Positions 25,646 through 37,989 of a stretch of DNA of 64,000 nt are shown piece after piece. Numbering within the stretch: position 1 is the first letter of the stretch; every line of letters starts with the position of its first letter. Origin of the DNA: Anagrus nilaparvatae (taxonomy: Eukaryota > Arthropoda > Insecta > Hymenoptera > Mymaridae); the NCBI GenBank assembly GCA_022575985.1, contig JAKSXM010000007.1:26786501-26850500 (forward strand), read 5' to 3'. The notes under the pieces were generated by a model. That model saw only the letters and a list, made by a program, of their open reading frames with translations. It was not told the DNA's origin and made no database searches. The position numbers were made by a program, and so were the translations under genes.

Positions 25646-26661
25646 CACTGAGAAAAAAAATTAGAAGAAATTATTATAAATATTGGTAAAAACTCCTATC
25701 TTTTTATAGTAATTGAGCACTATGTTTCACTTTATTGTAGAAAATAATATTTTAGTATGTAAAGTTTACCATGAATATTCATGGAATTAATCATATATAA
25801 AAAGCGTATAATACTTGTTTGAGTACTAATTTTTACTATACGAGAAGTGTAATTAGTGTAAAATGAAATTTATGTCTGTATCTAAATTTTACAAAACTCG
25901 TATAGTAAAAATTCTAGACTTTCATAGGAAAAATTATTTCAAGTATAGCGAAAGAAAAAATTAATTTTCAGAGCACATTATTTTTTTTCTTTTATAATTC
26001 CAACCATCTTTTGAACCGCAGCAATTATTTAATTAATCTACCTACCTATAATATTTTATATTCGAATATTTAATTATTATCGCATCTGATCGAGAAACTC
26101 GAGGGGTGGACGGAGCTATTATACATGTATACATTCGCACACGCACGCAAAGTTCTATGTACACTATAGTTATGTATGTTTAAGTTAGAAACTCAGTGTC
26201 CTTATATAGAAACTAAAACCCATTTTTTCCACTTGCGAGTAAAATTTAACTAGCCTCTTGCAGTATATTTTAAAAGCTTGAATTAATTTATACAATTTAT
26301 TGATATAAGATAAAGTAGATTTATATTTTTTAACTTGATACCGCCAGATAAAATGAAAGAATTAACTTTTTATAATGTCTCAATGACGTAATATGAGACA
26401 TATATATGCTATTTATATACTAAAGAATTGTACTAAAAATTACTATACGAGATACTAAATTTTTTAAACGACAACTTAGTAAAAGATTTTAAAAAAATAT
26501 TGTAACTTTTACTGTTTTTATAGTACAAATTGCAAATCTTATTTTTTACCATACTTATAGTAATATTCTTTTTAAGTATATTGTAATTTTTAGGGTAAAT
26601 CCGCAGGTAGTGCTCAATTACTATTTAATATAGGAATAATTCATCTTTTTTTTTCTCAGTG
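25646..26661. mobile_element. 1,016-bp TA-target element in right arm
   Basis: Begins CACTGAGAAAAAAAATTAG and ends TTTTTTTTTCTCAGTG, with TA on both sides (25644-25645, 26662-26663). The uninterrupted left arm shows the empty site as one TA within CCTACAGG-type sequence, so the TA duplication is demonstrated rather than assumed. The terminal inverted repeats extend about 80 bp, including TAGTAATTGAGCACTA on both sides. The interior carries no transposase. Non-autonomous, Tc1/mariner-like by target site. Confidence 0.85.
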
Positions 26662-27693
26662 TAGGTACCCTAGAATCAAAATTCATCGGAATCTCGGAGG
26701 TACCTTCAAATTTTATTTAAAATTGTTTCTAGCCAACCGTGCTTGATTAGCAGTCTTGAGTGAGTTATTTGATATGCTGAAAAGTAAAATACTAAAATTC
26801 GCTAAAATTATTACAGGTAGAGGGGGTAGTTTTCGACGCACACCCAATACATAGATGAAATCGTGTTTTATATGGAGAAAATTTTATCAACAAATCACTT
26901 GGATGCCTCTAATATTATTGAATATCTGTTTGTTAGCATATATGTTCGGGAAACTTTGTTCTCCAAATCTGTGGAATTACTTGCTAATTAAAAAAATTGG
27001 TAAACATTTTTTAAAAACATATCTAGTCTTATTTATAGTTGACTAACTTTAATTCTGATGTTGAGTTATTAGAAAAAAATTGATATCAGGTGTCAGATAA
27101 TTACAAAAAATAATTTACAGGATATTGGCTATTACAATGAGAGAATTATATACAATCATATGTTTACATATAAAGTACATCAGTTTTGAGATAATTAAAC
27201 TTTTTTAAAGCCCTAAAAATATAAAATCTCCGAAAAAACAATTTTCGAACATCAAAAATTTTAAAAAAAAAAACTGGTTTGATGTTTTAGGATGTGAACA
27301 TTGATTTATTTACTATAAAATAGCTGTATGACATATAAATGAAAAAAATTCCTTGAATAATAAAAATTTCAAAAATGAATCATTTTAACACGTTAAATAT
27401 AATTTATTTATATGGTCATTATCAATAAAAATATTTTTAGAATATTTGAAAATGTCATTTACCTTTACCTTACATATATGAACAAGATAATAAGAAAATT
27501 TATAATATGCATATAAATAATATATTATTATGTCTTTTAATGTTTTAGTACATAAATTATTTTTTTTATAAAAATGAAATAAAAAATATTTTTGTAAATA
27601 TTCGATTCATTAAAGAACAGTAAAAATTTTTTAAAGTAAAATAGTAAATACTATTAATAAATAAAAAAAAATCTAACAAGAAAAAAAATATCA

Positions 27694-27915
27694 TTGGTAT
27701 TTGTTATTGGCGCCGAATCGACCGTTCCACTTGTTTCTCTGGTTCCAGTTATAGCACACGCGCCACACCACATATTTATTCTTGAGATAGCAAGTCACAG
27801 AGAGCAACAACTTTCGCCCTTGGGCCTTTCTTATTGCTCTTATTTAAACAACATACCTAACTCGTTCGCCTCACTCCCCCGCCTCCCACTACATATATCG
27901 TCTTGGTTGCATTTT
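27694..27915. promoter_or_regulatory. Unique higher-GC island, possible regulatory or UTR DNA
   Basis: Contains GGCGCCGAATCGACCG, ACACGCGCCACACCACA and a CCCCGCCTCCC tract, unlike anything within several kb. An open frame of 74 codons crosses it but lacks an ATG start and shows no domain. Conserved non-coding DNA or an untranslated exon are the likeliest readings; both are inference from composition. Confidence 0.2.
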
Positions 27916-28211
27916 TAACATATATATATACTCAGGGACGTGTATTTTATACATTCTCTCAAGGAATTTTTTCCTCTTTTATAAAGTATGTGCAGTAAAA
28001 AAATTTTTTTGTTCACTTTTTTTGCAAAAAAATTATTATTAAGTTATAATAAAATTAATTATTTAATAAATAAAATTTGATAAGAAAAGATTCAAATTGA
28101 TGATCATTATGTGATTTAGCAGTTTGTAAAGCAAACAATATAATGACGTTCTTTTTAAATACATAAGTATGAAGGGTTCTTGTCTAGCCTAAGGAACTAC
28201 CGCGCACCTGC

Positions 28212-28232
28212 AATATTACGCTACGTAATATT
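28212..28232. promoter_or_regulatory. Perfect 9-bp-arm palindrome with bZIP-like core
   Basis: AATATTACG-CTA-CGTAATATT is a perfect inverted repeat with a 3-bp spacer. The arms contain TTACG, the half site used by many bZIP factors. A related CAATATTG palindrome follows about 15 bp downstream. Function unproven. Confidence 0.2.
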
Positions 28233-30166
28233 TTTCTCTTATATGCACAATATTGCATTCTTCTATTGTTTCGTCTTTTTGTATATTCAGTTTTCTCTAG
28301 AGGCTAAAAAAGATAAGAAAGAAGGCGTTTCTGATTTTGCGATATTTTTTTTCCTCCAAAATCCAGCAGTTAGTCGGTGCATTAATCCGATATATTATAA
28401 AATCCTGGAGGAAGAGAGAAAAATATATAACGGCGTTAGTTAAAACACTTAAAATACTTTGCTTCGAGGCAGTTTAAGTTACATTTTTCTTTGACTATAA
28501 ACGAATCGATTTGTACCAGCTCGTTCAATGACGTTTTTTTATCATTTTTTTTATTCAGGCTATAATATTTCTTTATTAATATTTCTTAATTTATATATAC
28601 ATCTGCGTATATTAAAATAAATTACAAAAAAGACTTTTGCTTTTTGAATTATGTAATTAACTAACACCGTATTATTTTGTTTTTAAATAAAATAATCATT
28701 AATTTTACATAATGTAATTATAAAACTCTATTTTTAAAAGTTTTATAGGCATACTTTCATACTCATTGAGGTTAATTACTAGACCGCAGGTTTCATTTTC
28801 TTTTATTATACTGTAATTATTTTTAAAAACACCTTACACTTCCTACAATAATTCATTTAGGATTTCTGAGGTATGCTTTTAAAAAATTTTTTAATTTATT
28901 CTTAAGTAATTAGAAAATTTAATTAATTTATACTGTTTATCATGCTAAAAAAGAAACAAATAAGCAACAGAATTTTTGAGATCAGGAGGTATTCTGAACA
29001 AATTCTACTCAGAAGTCAGAATTTATGGGATTCTCAATTTTTGAATTTTTCTCAAAATTTCGTGAAATTAAAATCGTGGATCTGATAAAAAAAATTGAAT
29101 AAATTCTATAATTTTTATATTATTTCTGCTTCTCTTTTATGTGTAGCATTTGAGAAATATCTAAAATTTGCTTTAAAAAAGGACTTTAGTATTATTTCCT
29201 ACAATACTCCAGATTCCCAAATTTCTGCTGCTTTATTGAACGTTAACATTTTATAGTAATGCATAATTAAATTTGAAAAATATTTAATTTTATTAAAATT
29301 GATAACCTGTGTCAATGAATCAGGTTAGATCGATAAGATATTTTATAAAAACGAATCGAATATTTTTCCTATATAAGATTAATACGATTTTGCATTTGAA
29401 TTATTTCATATGTCAAAATGAATGAAGGGTAAAGAATTATATAATGAAACAAAAATATAAATGTGCTTGGACACTTTGATGCTTTAAAAGAGAAGTAAAG
29501 ACAACAAACATTATAATGATAATATATAATTTTTTATTACATTTTTTACTTTTAACTATTTTATATAAACATAATAAAAATGACTTTTTAAATGATTATC
29601 AAAATTATTAACATAAATTAGCTTATAGAAGTACAAAAAAATTGAATAATTAAATTAAATATTAAAAAATTAAATAATTAAAGCCAATTGAATAAAAGCA
29701 TGTTGAGGCTTCGCATGTGATAAATGGTTTAAAAATTAGAACATTATCAATAATCTTTAAATAATTTATTCCATTAATATATTAATATTATTGTCTTTAA
29801 TTAAATTCTTCTAGTTACTGTTAAAAAAGGGTAAAACGAAGCAAAATATCTAAAAAACATTTTAATGATCATTAATTCAAGCATATTGGAATATAATAAA
29901 AATTTATATAAACTATTCAACTACACGATAAAATTTTAAGTTTCAGCAGTAGGGTATTGTTTGTTGCTTGTTTTCGGTTGACATAGTTTGATAAATACTT
30001 AAGCATAAAATGAAAATTTTTTTTAAATTTGCGTTGATTAAAGTCCGAATAATCAACATAGTTCATTAATCACTAATAATACTCCCAGTCTAACAGATAG
30101 TTCTTTCTAAAATAATTGAACATTTTTTCGATATTAGATAGATCTTCTTTAAGTTTAATAAACAAA

Positions 30167-30875
30167 TTAAGGGGACAAGTGTCCTTAGCGAAGAAAAAAA
30201 GGTGTCTTTTTGTGGAGAGGTTTTCGGGTAGAAATAATTGATATAATTCCTTCAAAATTGGCAGTTTATTAGATCATAAATTACTAAACATTAATTTTTT
30301 TTTTTTTTTTTTTTCAAAATGGCGCCGAATACAGGTGCTCAAAGTTAGGCCTCACTTTTGATTGTGGGCAGGATCGCAGCCTCCAACTTGTTCTGAAACA
30401 GACCAAATAAAAATTTTTATGTTTGTAAAGTATTTTTCTTCTGGATTGATGGAATGGAATTTCGGAAAATGGAAAATTGTGAAAATTATTCAATTTTTTT
30501 TAAAACTGCATTTTTTTTCACTTATTTTTTTTGAAAAAAAAAAATGGGACATTTTTTGGAAAAATCATTCCATCAATCCAGAAGATAATTGTATTTTAAA
30601 ATAGTAGCCAAAAAATCAGAAAGATATCTTAATTATTTTTTGAGTTATTTTGCCCACAAGTTCGAAAAACGTTGTTTCGAGATAAACGCGTTTAAAGTTT
30701 CGGTGAAACGTATAATTTCTATAGCGGTGTCTCGCTTCATCTTCTATAACTTTCTTATTATTCAAGATATCATTATAAAAATTTTTTTCCATATTTTTAA
30801 GATGTTTTCGAACCCAAAAAAAAGAAAAACAAAAAATCGATTTTCAAAAAATTCTAAGGACACTTGCCTCCTTAA
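30167..30875. repeat. Fold-back repeat
   Basis: TTAAGGGGACAAGTGTCCTT at 30167 pairs with AAGGACACTTGCCTCCTTAA at about 30856. A second inverted pair lies inside: CTTCTGGATTGATGGAATGG (about 30438) and CCATCAATCCAGAAG (about 30570). The intervening open frames, including one of 104 codons, come from these repeats and show no domain. The block ACGCGTTTAAAGT also appears at about 31750, so related repeat material continues to the right. Confidence 0.6.
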
Positions 30876-30903
30876 AAAAAAACAAATTAAATTATCCATT
30901 TAA

Positions 30904-32160
30904 AACACCAATTTTAGATAAATCACAATCAGTTAAAATATGATATAGCTCTGTATAACTTAAATATTCTAATGAACAATGAATGTAAGTAATTATGAAC
31001 AAAAGAAATTAAAAAATTAAAAATGTTTTTAACTATAGTTTTTTGTATAATTAAATCAAATGTTTAACTAACAATAAAGTCCTTTCTACACCTAATAAAT
31101 TTTTTTTAATTCCATGTACTTTTACTATACCAAAGAGTACAGTTAAGGCACACAAGATTAAAAAAAATTTATTTGGTCTAGAAAGGGCTTAAGTCACTTG
31201 ATTTAAGGCCCCTGTCTCTTTTTGTGGCGATTTTTAAAGGATTTTTAACCCTTGTTTTCTCATCTGTTTTATTATAAAAGTTTACAATTTTTTTTTTTTA
31301 GAAAACTACAAAACTATTCCAGATAACAAACAAAATTTTTTTTTTCATTTCCTTTTTTTTTACATTTTTTAGATGGCGTGAAAGTAGAGGCTAAAAAAAA
31401 AGCGAAAAACAGTTCCAGTCATAGCGCCTATTGTGGACATCAGAAACAGAAAAATAAAAAGACATATTAATCTCTATAATTTCCTCTTGTGTGTGAATCA
31501 ACTTTAGCAAAAAATTTAAAAAATTGACCATTTGTTGAACCAAAAACAAAAAATGCAGTTTTTGACGTTAAAAAATGCACTTAAAACAGACAATAAAAAT
31601 TTTTCTGATGCATAAAAAGCTGATGTTATTGGTTCACACACTAGGTGTTGCAATATTAAAAAAAATGAAACAAAATTCATATTGATAGCTCATTTCGTTT
31701 TTGAGCTAGCGTGGGAACCGATTTTAAAAAGTAGTTTTGAGAAAAACGCGTTTAAAGTATTTAAATGCTTATATTTTCATACGACTACGGCCCATAAAAA
31801 TCAAAATATCTAAAAAACATATTATTTTTTTTTGCTTGAATTTTTTTTTTTTAGATTCTTGAAATGTTTTAACATAAGATAATGAAATAAAAAAAAAATG
31901 AAAAACAAAACAAAAAAGAGAAAATGAATGTTCAAAGATTATTTATTTTTTGAAAAGCTTATAAAATTAGGACAGTGTTAAAATAATAAAATAAATCGTA
32001 AATTAATTTCGTTTATTTTTTAGTCTCAACCCGTAGGGATAAGAAAAAGCCGATATACGTAACTAAATTAAATATTAAAGAGGTTATTTAATGTATTGAA
32101 TTCCAAATAAAAATACAATTATTGTATGAGGTTAAAGGAATTCATCTATTTATACTATAG
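30904..32160. other. Repeat-like DNA, no gene seen
   Basis: 31180-31830 has the texture of decayed repeat DNA: it shares GAGAAAAACGCGTTTAAAGT with 30690 (where it reads GAGATAAACGCGTTTAAAGT). No element ends could be set. No coding region supported. Confidence 0.45.
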
Positions 32161-32778
32161 AAAATACATTTCTCTTGCGAGTTAAATATTATATTCTTTA
32201 ATCGCATAAATTTTAAGTTCTTTCATTAGGAGTATCAAATTATTGTTAATGCATATAGCTATGAAGATAACCTACTACAATTTTCTTTAGAGTGTAAATA
32301 ATATTTATTTTAGAAAAAATTTTGTCGCAGGCGTAGCCAATGGATGCCAATAACGATATAGAATATTCATCTGTAACGTCTATAAAATATAATATAACTC
32401 GAGATATAACTTAAGGAATTGATTATAACAACAAAAATTAATAGAACTTGATACCTAGTTAAAATATTGTAAGAATTCAAAGTTCATTCCTATACTATCG
32501 GTTTGAAAAAGATGTGAACCTCTCGTTTTTTGTTAATATTTTGGGTAAAAATAGAGATATTTTAATTAAACTAATTTTTTTTGAAAATTTGACCATATTT
32601 TTACAATTTTACCAAAGGAATATAGTTCAACTTTATTAGTTTCTGTTTTATTGCAAATATAAGTCAAAAAACAAGAATTTTTTGAAATTTTTTTTCACTC
32701 CGCTACTTTAGACCTCGAAAAAGTGTCAAAAAAATCATTTTTTATATATATAATATTCAAAATACATTTCTCTTGCGA
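32161..32778. mobile_element. 578-bp insertion between perfect 20-bp direct repeats
   Basis: AAAATACATTTCTCTTGCGA occurs at 32161-32180 and again at 32759-32778 without mismatch. Long exact duplications like this are typical target-site duplications of retroposed sequences (LINE or SINE). The enclosed DNA ends with the interspersed repeat shared with 4331-4590 (here 32492-32741, minus orientation). It has no obvious poly-A tail apart from a TATATATAATA stretch at the right end. An old tandem duplication is the alternative. Confidence 0.55.
32492..32741 (-). repeat. Interspersed repeat, copy in minus orientation
   Basis: Reverse-complement counterpart of 4331-4590, sharing ACTATCGGTTTGAAAAAGAT and CACTCCGCTACTTTAGACCT at its ends. 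It lies inside the segment bounded by 20-bp direct repeats. Confidence 0.8.
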
Positions 32779-34325
32779 CAATCGCTAACTGAACAGCTCT
32801 ATTTATAATTTTTATTAAAATAATTTATCTTATAATTTTTATTCAATAAAATATAAATCGTAAAAATTCAAAAATTAGTAAAAATTAGTAAAAATTAAAT
32901 TAACATTATTAAGAGTCAGTAAAACTATATAATACATTTCTTTATTCTTACTAAATTTATAATAACAAATAAAATCAGATTAATAATAAATCAATTACAA
33001 TATTATTAATTCATATAATTAAATACATCAGTAAATAAATAATCTATTATTACAATAATTAAATATTATAAGAAAATATATATATATATATATATAAATA
33101 TTTCTTTGTAATATATATAAATCTAGTTATTTAAAATATGATAATAAATAAATAAAGGATTAAAAGAAAATCAAGTATATTTCACACGACTTTATACTAT
33201 GATAATCGATAAAAAAAAAGTATTCTATGTTTATAGTGGACTATTTAGTATTGTTTCATGCATATCCTTAGGCTATTCGTGTATACTCTATATCCTTAAA
33301 TATATATGTATGTATAACAAGAACAAAAATTTTATAGTTTATAGTTTATAAAAAGTTTATATATGTATAAATATACTGTAAACAATAATATTTTTTCAAC
33401 AAAAATACATTGTAAAATATATTTATAGTGACCAATGTCGTTAAAGTCAAGAATATTATATATATGTTTTTATTTTTGACAACCATTAAAACATAATATG
33501 TATAACAAATGAAAAATTGATTTTAAAAAATATCTATGTATATTAATCATATTTGTTATTAATAATATAAAACATGATTAATTTTTAAAATCATATTCAT
33601 TATTTAATCTTATTACATTGTAAGTAATCGTTATTGACATAAATGAGTCCAACAAGTATAAATACACATGCTTGTAATATTATGTTTTAAAAAGTAATTG
33701 AAAAAGTATCTATTTAAAATAAGGTCAAATATTTAAAAAACTTGTTGTACTGAATAACCTGCCAAATATTTTATGTATTAAAATTTATTCATATTTTGGA
33801 TTCATTCAAAACAGACAAGTAGAGATATTCAATTTATATACAGGATGAGATATAATTTTTATTTAAGAAAATCTTATCTAATTTACATTATATATATATT
33901 ACATTTATGGAAAATTTAAATTTACATTTACATTAATATTTTTTAATACTTCTTATAGCGTGTATTTCTTTTGAAGATCAAAATATATGCCAACCTACGC
34001 TTTTATAAAGACTTTTTCAAATTCTTAATTATTCATTTATATTGACATAAAAATTTATTTGATATTTATTAATTATTTGCATATTGAAATTCTTTGAAAA
34101 TATTATCATTAATGATCTTATTAAACGAGAATGGATTTATAAGCATTAAAATATTGATGAATAGATTCATTGAATTTTTTGAAAGAATTTTTAATCAAAA
34201 AATTTAGATAATAAAGACATTTTATTCTTAACAATATATTTTACCTTTATAAGTCTTGTGACTTCGTGAATTATTTAAAATATCAAAACCGATGCGTTTC
34301 AAAACTTGTATTATAGTCTGGTATA
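32779..34325. other. Very AT-rich stretch, no gene seen
   Basis: Almost pure A/T with a (TA)n run near 33079-33098. No coding or RNA feature. Confidence 0.55.
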
Positions 34326-34600
34326 GAAGTTTTTTCCAGATTTAAAGGGGGTTTTTACACATTTTTCATGTCTGGGACCTTATATTTGTAAGTAGTAGCT
34401 TCAAAAACCTATATTCATTGAGCTAAATGTTATTATAGTTTGTGAATATTGCAAAAACGCTATTTATGAGGGGTGAGATTTTATACTTATTTAAGGGTGT
34501 AAAACATATTCTGCACGAGCAAAACTTCGATTTTCGGAATCAGCGACCTGAAAAACCCTTAATAAATATTCTTTCATTTTACAATTAAATGCCGAAAACA
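34326..34600 (-). repeat. Relic of the 'GGGTCGCTGA' repeat family
   Basis: CGGAATCAGCGACCTGAAAA near 34535 is the inverse of the unit core found in the tandem-arm fold-backs (GGGTCGCTGA followed by a C/GAA motif). The preceding 200 bp has related phrases (GGGTGAGATTTTATAC, GGGGTTTTTACAC). Only a decayed unit or two are left. Confidence 0.4.
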
Positions 34601-37600
34601 ACTGAAAAACTGTGATTTAATTGAATATACGTGGATAAATATAAAAATTTTTTAACTCAAGTTTGCTTTATAATGGAAGATTTATTTAAGGGAAAATTAA
34701 AAAAAGGATTAGGGTTTTTATTCAATTGTCCAATTTGAAAAAGATTGATAACAAAACTGCATTTATTGGGTCATTCAATAATGCGCATAATTAAAACCAT
34801 GGAAAGTGAACAGACTCATCTAAACTAAAACTTAAATTAGCTGATGCACAAAGATTTCTTTAACCATAAAATACTTTAAATTTGAATTTATATTATGAAC
34901 TTTTATATTATATATTCAATACATTTATGTTATTCATAAAATAAAACCCATATTTACATTTATATAAATAACATACTTAAAAATAAAAAAATATAAAATT
35001 GAATAACAAGGCAAATTTGATAAGGATAATTGAAGAAAAAAAAGATGAAGAGAAATGTAAACCTGAGGGCTGTTATAAATTAATTAAAATCATAAATAAA
35101 GTAAAAGCGTTAAAAAAAAAATCATTTAAAAAAATAAAATATTTTTTTGACTTTTCTGACAACATGCTAAAAAGAAAATCCTTAATTTTGTTTATACATA
35201 TATTTAAATTAAAAAATAAAAAAAAAGTCTCAAGCTTATTTTTATACTGACATTTTCAAAAGTCGCCTATAGCAAAAATTTGTATAAAAAAAAAAGGTTC
35301 TTTAGAGTAAGGTACTTAGAAGGTAGATAATATATTCGTGAGAATCTCCCTGTATAGGTGTTACAAACTTGGTATTTTTTTAGCATAATTTTTTTTTCAT
35401 TCAATTTTTAAATTTTTATATCTCTCAGAAGCAACAAGTGACAGAATATACCTATATATAGGTTCATTCTGACATTTTAGGTACACTTCCTTAAAAAAAA
35501 TTTTTTTTCTTCATTTTATCATTTTTGTACATACATAAAACAGCATGACGAATCCCGTTAACGGTGTTCATCATATAATATACCAACTTTCTTCTCTTAA
35601 AACTAAATTGAATTCGTTCTTTGCTTTTTCGTATATTGTACAAAAGGTATGTTACACGAACGTTCATATGAATATTATAAGGGAAAAAAAATAATTGCTC
35701 GATGAAATCGTGGATTTCCTGTCCAGAATATAACGCGCGCCCGCACACTTTGTACATTATAACTGTGATATTTTATATGCACGATCGGCACTTTTTAAAT
35801 ATTAACGTATTTATTATTATCAATGTAACGTGTATATTAACGTGATTTTATATTCTAATACTGTTAATGCCTTAAGTGAATTTTATTATAAAGTTAAATT
35901 ACTTTTAAATGATATGTTACGAAGAGTTATTTGGTATGAAACGGGATAATTTCAATTAGTTTTTTAATTTTTGATAGTTTAAAAATTGATTAATTAATTT
36001 ATTTGAATTTTGTAGTTACAATTTTATTTTACATTAGGTTTTATCGACTTTAATCTAATTAATTAAAAAGTCTAAGTAATTAATAAGAATTTTCTTGAAG
36101 CTCGTCTGAAGAGATAGAAAAGAACGATAATTTTTGAAATGAAAACAACAAAATTATCGACTATATTTATAATGAAATTAAAATTACTATAAATCGCATA
36201 AAAATAAAATTTTTTATAACAAATAAGTTCTGAATTGACAATGCAGTTACCTATACTAATTGAATGATTAATGAATTTGTCTTGTTATGTGACCTACGAT
36301 GCCACCGAATTGGTAGTTTTGAGAATAGCTAGCGTAAATCTTAAACTTTATAAAAATTTTTCATCAAAAAGTATTAATTAACAATAAAAAAAAAACAAGT
36401 CTTTTAATAGCATTTATTTCATTAAATAAATTTTTTTATAAATAGTAAAAAAATCATTTTACTATTTTCCCGATTCAAGTTTAAGATTTATTCTGGCTAT
36501 TCTTAAATAGTATCGTTTCGGTGGCACCGCGCCGTAGTCACATATACCACAGCGAAGACTAAAAATACAGTTATATAATACTTTATCTTAAAAATTAAGC
36601 TACGTCACGCAGAATCTAGATGTAGCTTTTCTCATACAAATATTGGCTTTTTAATAATATATAAGTAAGTAGCAAAGTTAGTTTTTTCCGTTGATTTCAT
36701 AATATCGTGTACCAATGGGTAACCTTTTTATAAAAAGCTTAAGAATATAGGTATTTAATAATTTCACTACAAATACAAATTAATTTTATTATAAATATAA
36801 TTTTGCCCATATTTTCAATTTTATGACTATATTTTGCCTTTTTTAAATGACCATATACTTTAAAAATGCTACTTAACTTGAGCCTGGAATCATAATTTTT
36901 TTTTTTGAGAGCACATCGGAACGACCCTTGTTTTCGTGAAGTTTGAACCCTCAGGAAGTCAAAAAAAGTCGTGAACAAGGATTCGGTGATATAGGTGCCA
37001 AAAATATTTTTTCGCCTTTAACTTAAAAACCACGTTTTTCATATCTAAGCCACCCAAAATTTAATTTTTTTTTTTTTTTTGCTGACGATATAAAAAGGAC
37101 TAACAGATTAGTTTTTACAAGATTTTGGTATTTTTAAGCTAAAAAACTCGTTCTTTTTACGGATACTTTTCAATTTTCAAACAATGTTTTATTATTTACC
37201 AATTAGACGTGAATCAGACGTTAAAATTACAGTTTTATAAAAAAAGTAAACAATTTTCTAAATTTTAAAGCAACAATAAAATAAAAATCTTAACAAATAA
37301 CATATATTTAACATCCCGAGTTATTTAATTAAAATAATATCACGGTATGGTTTCATAGTAAGTACAAAAAATAAATAAATAATAAAAAAAAACTTGATAA
37401 ACTTAGATCATCTTTACATCATTTTCAATCACCTGTTATTTTTTATATAATAATCTATAGAAATTTATCAGAAAAAGCACATATATTATTATATAGTTTC
37501 AAATAATACGGGTATTACATACGTACATAAGACAGGTGCATAATAAAATTTATAAATCGCTATAATATAGTCTTATTTATTATTTTTACAATCTTAAATA

Positions 37601-37985
37601 TTTTCAATATAGATTTTTTTTTTTAATTTATTTAAATATATTCACACACCTAATAATAATAATAGTAGTAATAATAATCGTGTTAACAATTTTCGTTGTA
37701 TATGCATTATTCTTGGACAAAATAGTACTTTTTTATTGCATAAACTTTTGAATTTACAGCTTTTTTTTATTAACGAATGAAATTAAAAAAATCACGGTTT
37801 TTTTATCATCTTTTACGTCTTGAAACGCAAGTAGTTTGATCAAAATATATTTTGTCTATAGATTCTATAGATTCAAAATCTTCAAAACTTCAAAACAAAA
37901 ATCCAAACTCTAGCTACTTCCTTTTCAGAGATACTTATTAGTTATATTTTAAACCCTTCGTTGCATTTTTCACAAGTTATTTTTT
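34601..37985. other. AT-rich stretch, no confirmed gene
   Basis: Contains one small frame worth noting at 35494-35757 (listed separately) and repeat-like DNA at about 36950-37150. Otherwise A/T-rich, with microsatellite-like TAATAATAATAAT near 37650. Confidence 0.45.
35494..35757 (-). CDS. Small open frame, uncertain
   Basis: An 88-codon frame from ATG on the minus strand, beginning MYKVCGRALYSGQEI and ending in a lysine/phenylalanine tail. Its first half uses more G and C than the surroundings (GCG, CGC, GGG codons), which is unusual here, and the nearby DNA is not repeated in the window. It has no recognisable domain, signal peptide or splice context, and the C-terminal MKKKNFF is encoded by homopolymers. 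It may be a chance frame in a less AT-rich island; I would not call it a gene without transcript evidence. Confidence 0.12.
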
Positions 37986-37989
37986 TTAA

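Larger units (their letters stand above)
24001..26741. mobile_element. 2.74-kb fold-back DNA transposon with CTTG target duplication
   Basis: The element runs from CACGGTTGGCTAGAAACAAT to its inverse at 26741 and is flanked on both sides by CTTG (23997-24000 and 26742-26745). The arms stay alignable for about 500 bp, and further inverted blocks reach the centre near 25000 (GCACGCGTA and TACGCGTGCG). Ends starting CAC with a 4-bp duplication fit Chapaev-type (CMC) DNA transposons, but no transposase is present, so the superfamily is inference. Two later insertions interrupt it: 24538-24830 in the left arm and 25646-26661 in the right arm. Confidence 0.8.
26746..30100. other. AT-rich stretch with two less biased islands, no gene seen
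   Basis: No supported gene. 27694-27915 and 28180-28300 have higher G+C and are not repeated elsewhere in the window. Their longest frames start at TTG-type codons and match no family I recognise. The remainder is A/T-rich. Confidence 0.5.

Noticed and set aside
27694..28443. Frames of 74 and 87 codons in higher-GC islands
   Set aside because: Neither begins with ATG and no family is recognisable; better explained as non-coding islands.
30589..30903. 104-codon plus-strand frame
   Set aside because: Starts inside a fold-back arm, rich in Lys/Ile/Phe, no domain.
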